From Epiperipatus broadwayi (lineage: Eukaryota > Onychophora > Udeonychophora > Euonychophora > Peripatidae): a stretch of 64,000 bases of DNA. Where the stretch lies: the NCBI GenBank assembly GCA_028023455.1, contig JAQFVV010000020.1, forward strand, positions 3,643,092 through 3,707,091. The letters are read 5' to 3'. The stretch's first letter is position 1, and each line of letters begins with the position of its first letter. Shown here piece by piece: positions 61,595-64,000 of this stretch. Below the pieces are notes generated by a model, which was given only the letters and a program-made list of their open reading frames with translations, made no database searches and had not been told where the DNA came from. A program made the position numbers and the translations under genes.

Positions 61595-63348
61595 TGATAT
61601 TCAATTAGGTTTAAATTAAAATTGCATATTTAAGATCCGTTATAGTGGATTAAGATTTTTATTTGCAAATGTTAACATATTGGGTAAAAGACCTTAAATT
61701 ATATAAGGTAAGAATATTTTTGAATTAACTTACATTCATATTTTTGGGTAAAGGCAGACAAAAATGTAACACGGTATAATTTTGCTTTACAGTATACAGC
61801 TATTAATATTTAAATTCTCCCATCTAGGTTGGACAAAAACCGAAACAGTTGTCATATTAGCTGTAAATTTTTAACATCATGTAATAAAAAAAGATAAAGC
61901 ATATTAGCATTTTTTTAAACAGATAGATCTCTAACGAGGTAGTAAGGAATTTCTGATAAAATATTGACTTCAATTTCATAAGTTCATAAAAAAAAACTGT
62001 TGGGAACTTACTTATTGATATCTTATTAACTTCAACATCTGTATCCAACCCTGGTTAATTGTTTCATGTTTAAAAACAATACACGCAAGAAAAATAGATT
62101 GCATTTCAATAAAATCTAAAGACATCTATAATTTAAAAAATCAATATTTATTAAGAACTGACAGACATGAATAACTAAGCATATATATCAAAACAAATCA
62201 TTGCAGAGATAAATACATACAGAATAATTTGCTATTTAACAAACCAGCCTATTGTATTCTTCATAGATAAATATTTATAACAGATTTCCTAATTGAAAAT
62301 CATCTGTTTCTTACTTATTACTATACTAAAAAGTAGTGAAGTCCCGTACATTAAAACTGACAATGAATGTTTATTTTTTTTTTTATCACTTGAAAATGTT
62401 TGTTTGACAATACTGAAAAAAGTCAATCAGTCAGATTATATTCTTTGAAGTGAAACATATAATGATTAGACTATCTATATAATGATATTCAATTATTCTA
62501 TTAGTAAACATGCCTCAATATATTTGACCATTCTAAAGAACCATTGAATTGATAGCACAAACAACCGCCGGTTTCCAATCCCTGGATTAGAACGTATGTG
62601 TGTACATTTACATAATAAAAACATTCATTTTTAACGTTAGCATATATTTCTGCACAATCTGATGTCAGTATATAATTGCATAGCAAATATAACTTAAAAT
62701 AAGGTAATAGGCCATCCAGCCTTAATTTTTTAATTCACAAATTAAAATATACAGTATTTAATTTTGCAAAACGCTATATAACAAGAGTTGATTTTTTTTA
62801 TAGATCGGAAAACAATTATAATGTTTTTATTTTAAAATCTTACTTCATCCAATAATTGTATTTATTTATACTATATTTCTCGTGTATGAATGTATGTATA
62901 TATGTATGCATACGGAAAGTGTAGAAATCCTTTATTACGACAGTAATCACTCAACAAAATCTATGAAATGAATACCGCGATCGCTAACTAGCAGCTATAT
63001 ATAAACCACGTGTTACAATGGCACTTACAATATTGAAATTTAAACATTTATGCATTGCAAAAATTTATGTATTGTACTTAGTTCGAAATTATGACACCAG
63101 AATGCGTATTGCTTCGGCTCGCTAAAGGTAATGTTTATCTTTTAGAAATATATTTATCGAAACAATAAAATATTGTATTTTCTCCCGAATAAATAGAGCA
63201 TATATAAAGTAGAAAATTGATATTAGATTAAATTAAAAAATACTTTATTATTAATTTATCCGTTGTATTTTTATTTATATCGTACTATACTTTTGAACGT
63301 TCGCACCGTGCCTTAAACTTATAAAACGTTTAAGTGCCATATTTAAAA
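61595..63348. other. AT-rich DNA upstream of the P2X7-like gene, no gene seen
   Basis: No coding sequence recognised. The last about 350 bp form the presumed promoter and 5' UTR of the P2X7-like gene; I see no clear TATA box or other core element. Confidence 0.45.
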
Positions 63349-63830
63349 ATGGCAGAATATAGTTTTGGAGATGAGCAGGTTAATATATCCGGGGGAAAAG
63401 ATTCATCATTTTTCGAATGTGAATTCAGTGACTTCATGCAAGAAATGAAATCAAATATGATGAACGGAGAAATACGTCCCTATCACTTTGAACCATTGGG
63501 TTCTGATTACATTTCAGGTTCACGTTATAATTGCACCGATGGTTTATCTTCAGACAGTTCTGATTCGAATAGCTGGAATATTTCAACTTCAAGTGATGAT
63601 GATGAAGGAGAACATTGTCTTTGCAAAAAATGCAATTATCATGATAAAAATAGCATATGCTGTAGGTCTTTAAAAGCTTTGGATGAAAAACTCAACGGTA
63701 TTAAATGTATAACTAAAAATAAAAATTTCATTTCAGTGTGCATTGACACTGAAATACTTAAAACTGCTTACGCTACTCATATTAGTTTGTCTACTAACAA
63801 AGAATCCGGACCCGTAATATTTACCAATAA
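63349..63830 (+). CDS. P2X7-like cysteine-rich domain protein, first exon (gene runs off the window)
   Basis: The ATG at 63349 sits in a favourable context (aaaaATGg). It opens MAEYSFGDEQ, then an acidic and Ser-rich stretch (SSDSSDSNSWNISTSSDDDE, residues about 66-87). A cysteine-rich segment follows: CLCKKCNYHDKNSICCR (about 89-105), then CITKNKNFISVCIDTEILKT. This C-x-C-x2-C ... CC ... C ... VC-L pattern is that of the P2X7 C-terminal intracellular (ballast) domain, which in many invertebrates occurs in proteins without the ion channel. The frame would stop at TGA 63832, but a strong donor AATAA|GTGAGT (63831) precedes it, so the exon ends at 63830 in phase 2. The later part of the domain (KFR-AAYR-F-W) would lie in the next exon. 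Confidence 0.72.
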
Positions 63831-64000
63831 GTGAGTATTAATCTAAGTGCTTTATTAATAAAAATTAATACCTGCTAAACTATATGTTTTACTGAGTTCA
63901 ATTTATTAATTAATTAATTTTTGATTTATTTTGAGAAACTTCAAAGAAGTTTATAAACAATTATTTATATGTTTATTTAAGTATATTAATTCATTAGTTA
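63831..64000 (+). other. Start of intron 1 of the P2X7-like gene
   Basis: Begins gtgagt and continues AT-rich to the window end. Confidence 0.6.

Overview
This window is AT-rich animal DNA, most likely from an invertebrate. The evidence is interrupted protein-coding genes with GT-AG introns, several families of non-LTR and Penelope-like retroelements, hAT and Merlin DNA transposons, tRNA-derived SINEs and very long (TATC)n and (TTA)n arrays. I see no prokaryotic gene organisation. Base composition, TE mix and arrays would fit a cephalopod, chelicerate or cnidarian; I cannot decide among these from the sequence.

Host genes. Only two are convincing. An F-box protein of the FBXO39 type is encoded on the + strand in three exons (21437-22418, 34195-34356, 40055-40224). 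All junctions are phase 1 and the spliced product is 437 residues. Its two introns (11.8 kb and 5.7 kb) hold much of the window's transposon debris and two long microsatellites. At the right edge (63349-63830) lies a first exon of a P2X7-like cysteine-rich-domain protein, which runs out of the window at a strong splice donor. Two short coding-looking pieces (47868-48077 minus, 50920-51114 plus) remain unassigned.

Mobile elements, left to right. A complete 6.3 kb two-ORF LINE (1314-7613) is bounded by a 16-bp target duplication and is broken only by one in-frame stop. A 0.8 kb near-palindromic element (10154-10966) has a 16-bp target duplication and is related to a 344-bp tandem dimer (13625-14312). 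A Merlin transposon relic (about 15452-16915) has long terminal inverted repeats. Intron 1 of the F-box gene holds an antisense LINE relic, RTE pieces, an hAT relic with a LINE piece inside it, and a head-to-head pair of Penelope-like elements (30129-32000). A second inverted Penelope pair (42060-44040) was invaded by a 217-bp unit carrying a hammerhead ribozyme fold. A full-length RTE element (57902-61199, minus strand) has an 11-bp target duplication, two nonsense codons and a mutated catalytic motif; it is inserted in another copy of the hammerhead unit.

The most interesting system is the family of short hammerhead-bearing units (37431, 42707, about 47376 and about 57690). They are flanked by 11-15 bp direct repeats and sit beside Penelope-like elements, one of which carries its own hammerhead-like motif just 3' of the GIY-YIG domain (31968-32000). 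They resemble retrozymes or other small non-autonomous retroelements mobilised by reverse transcription.
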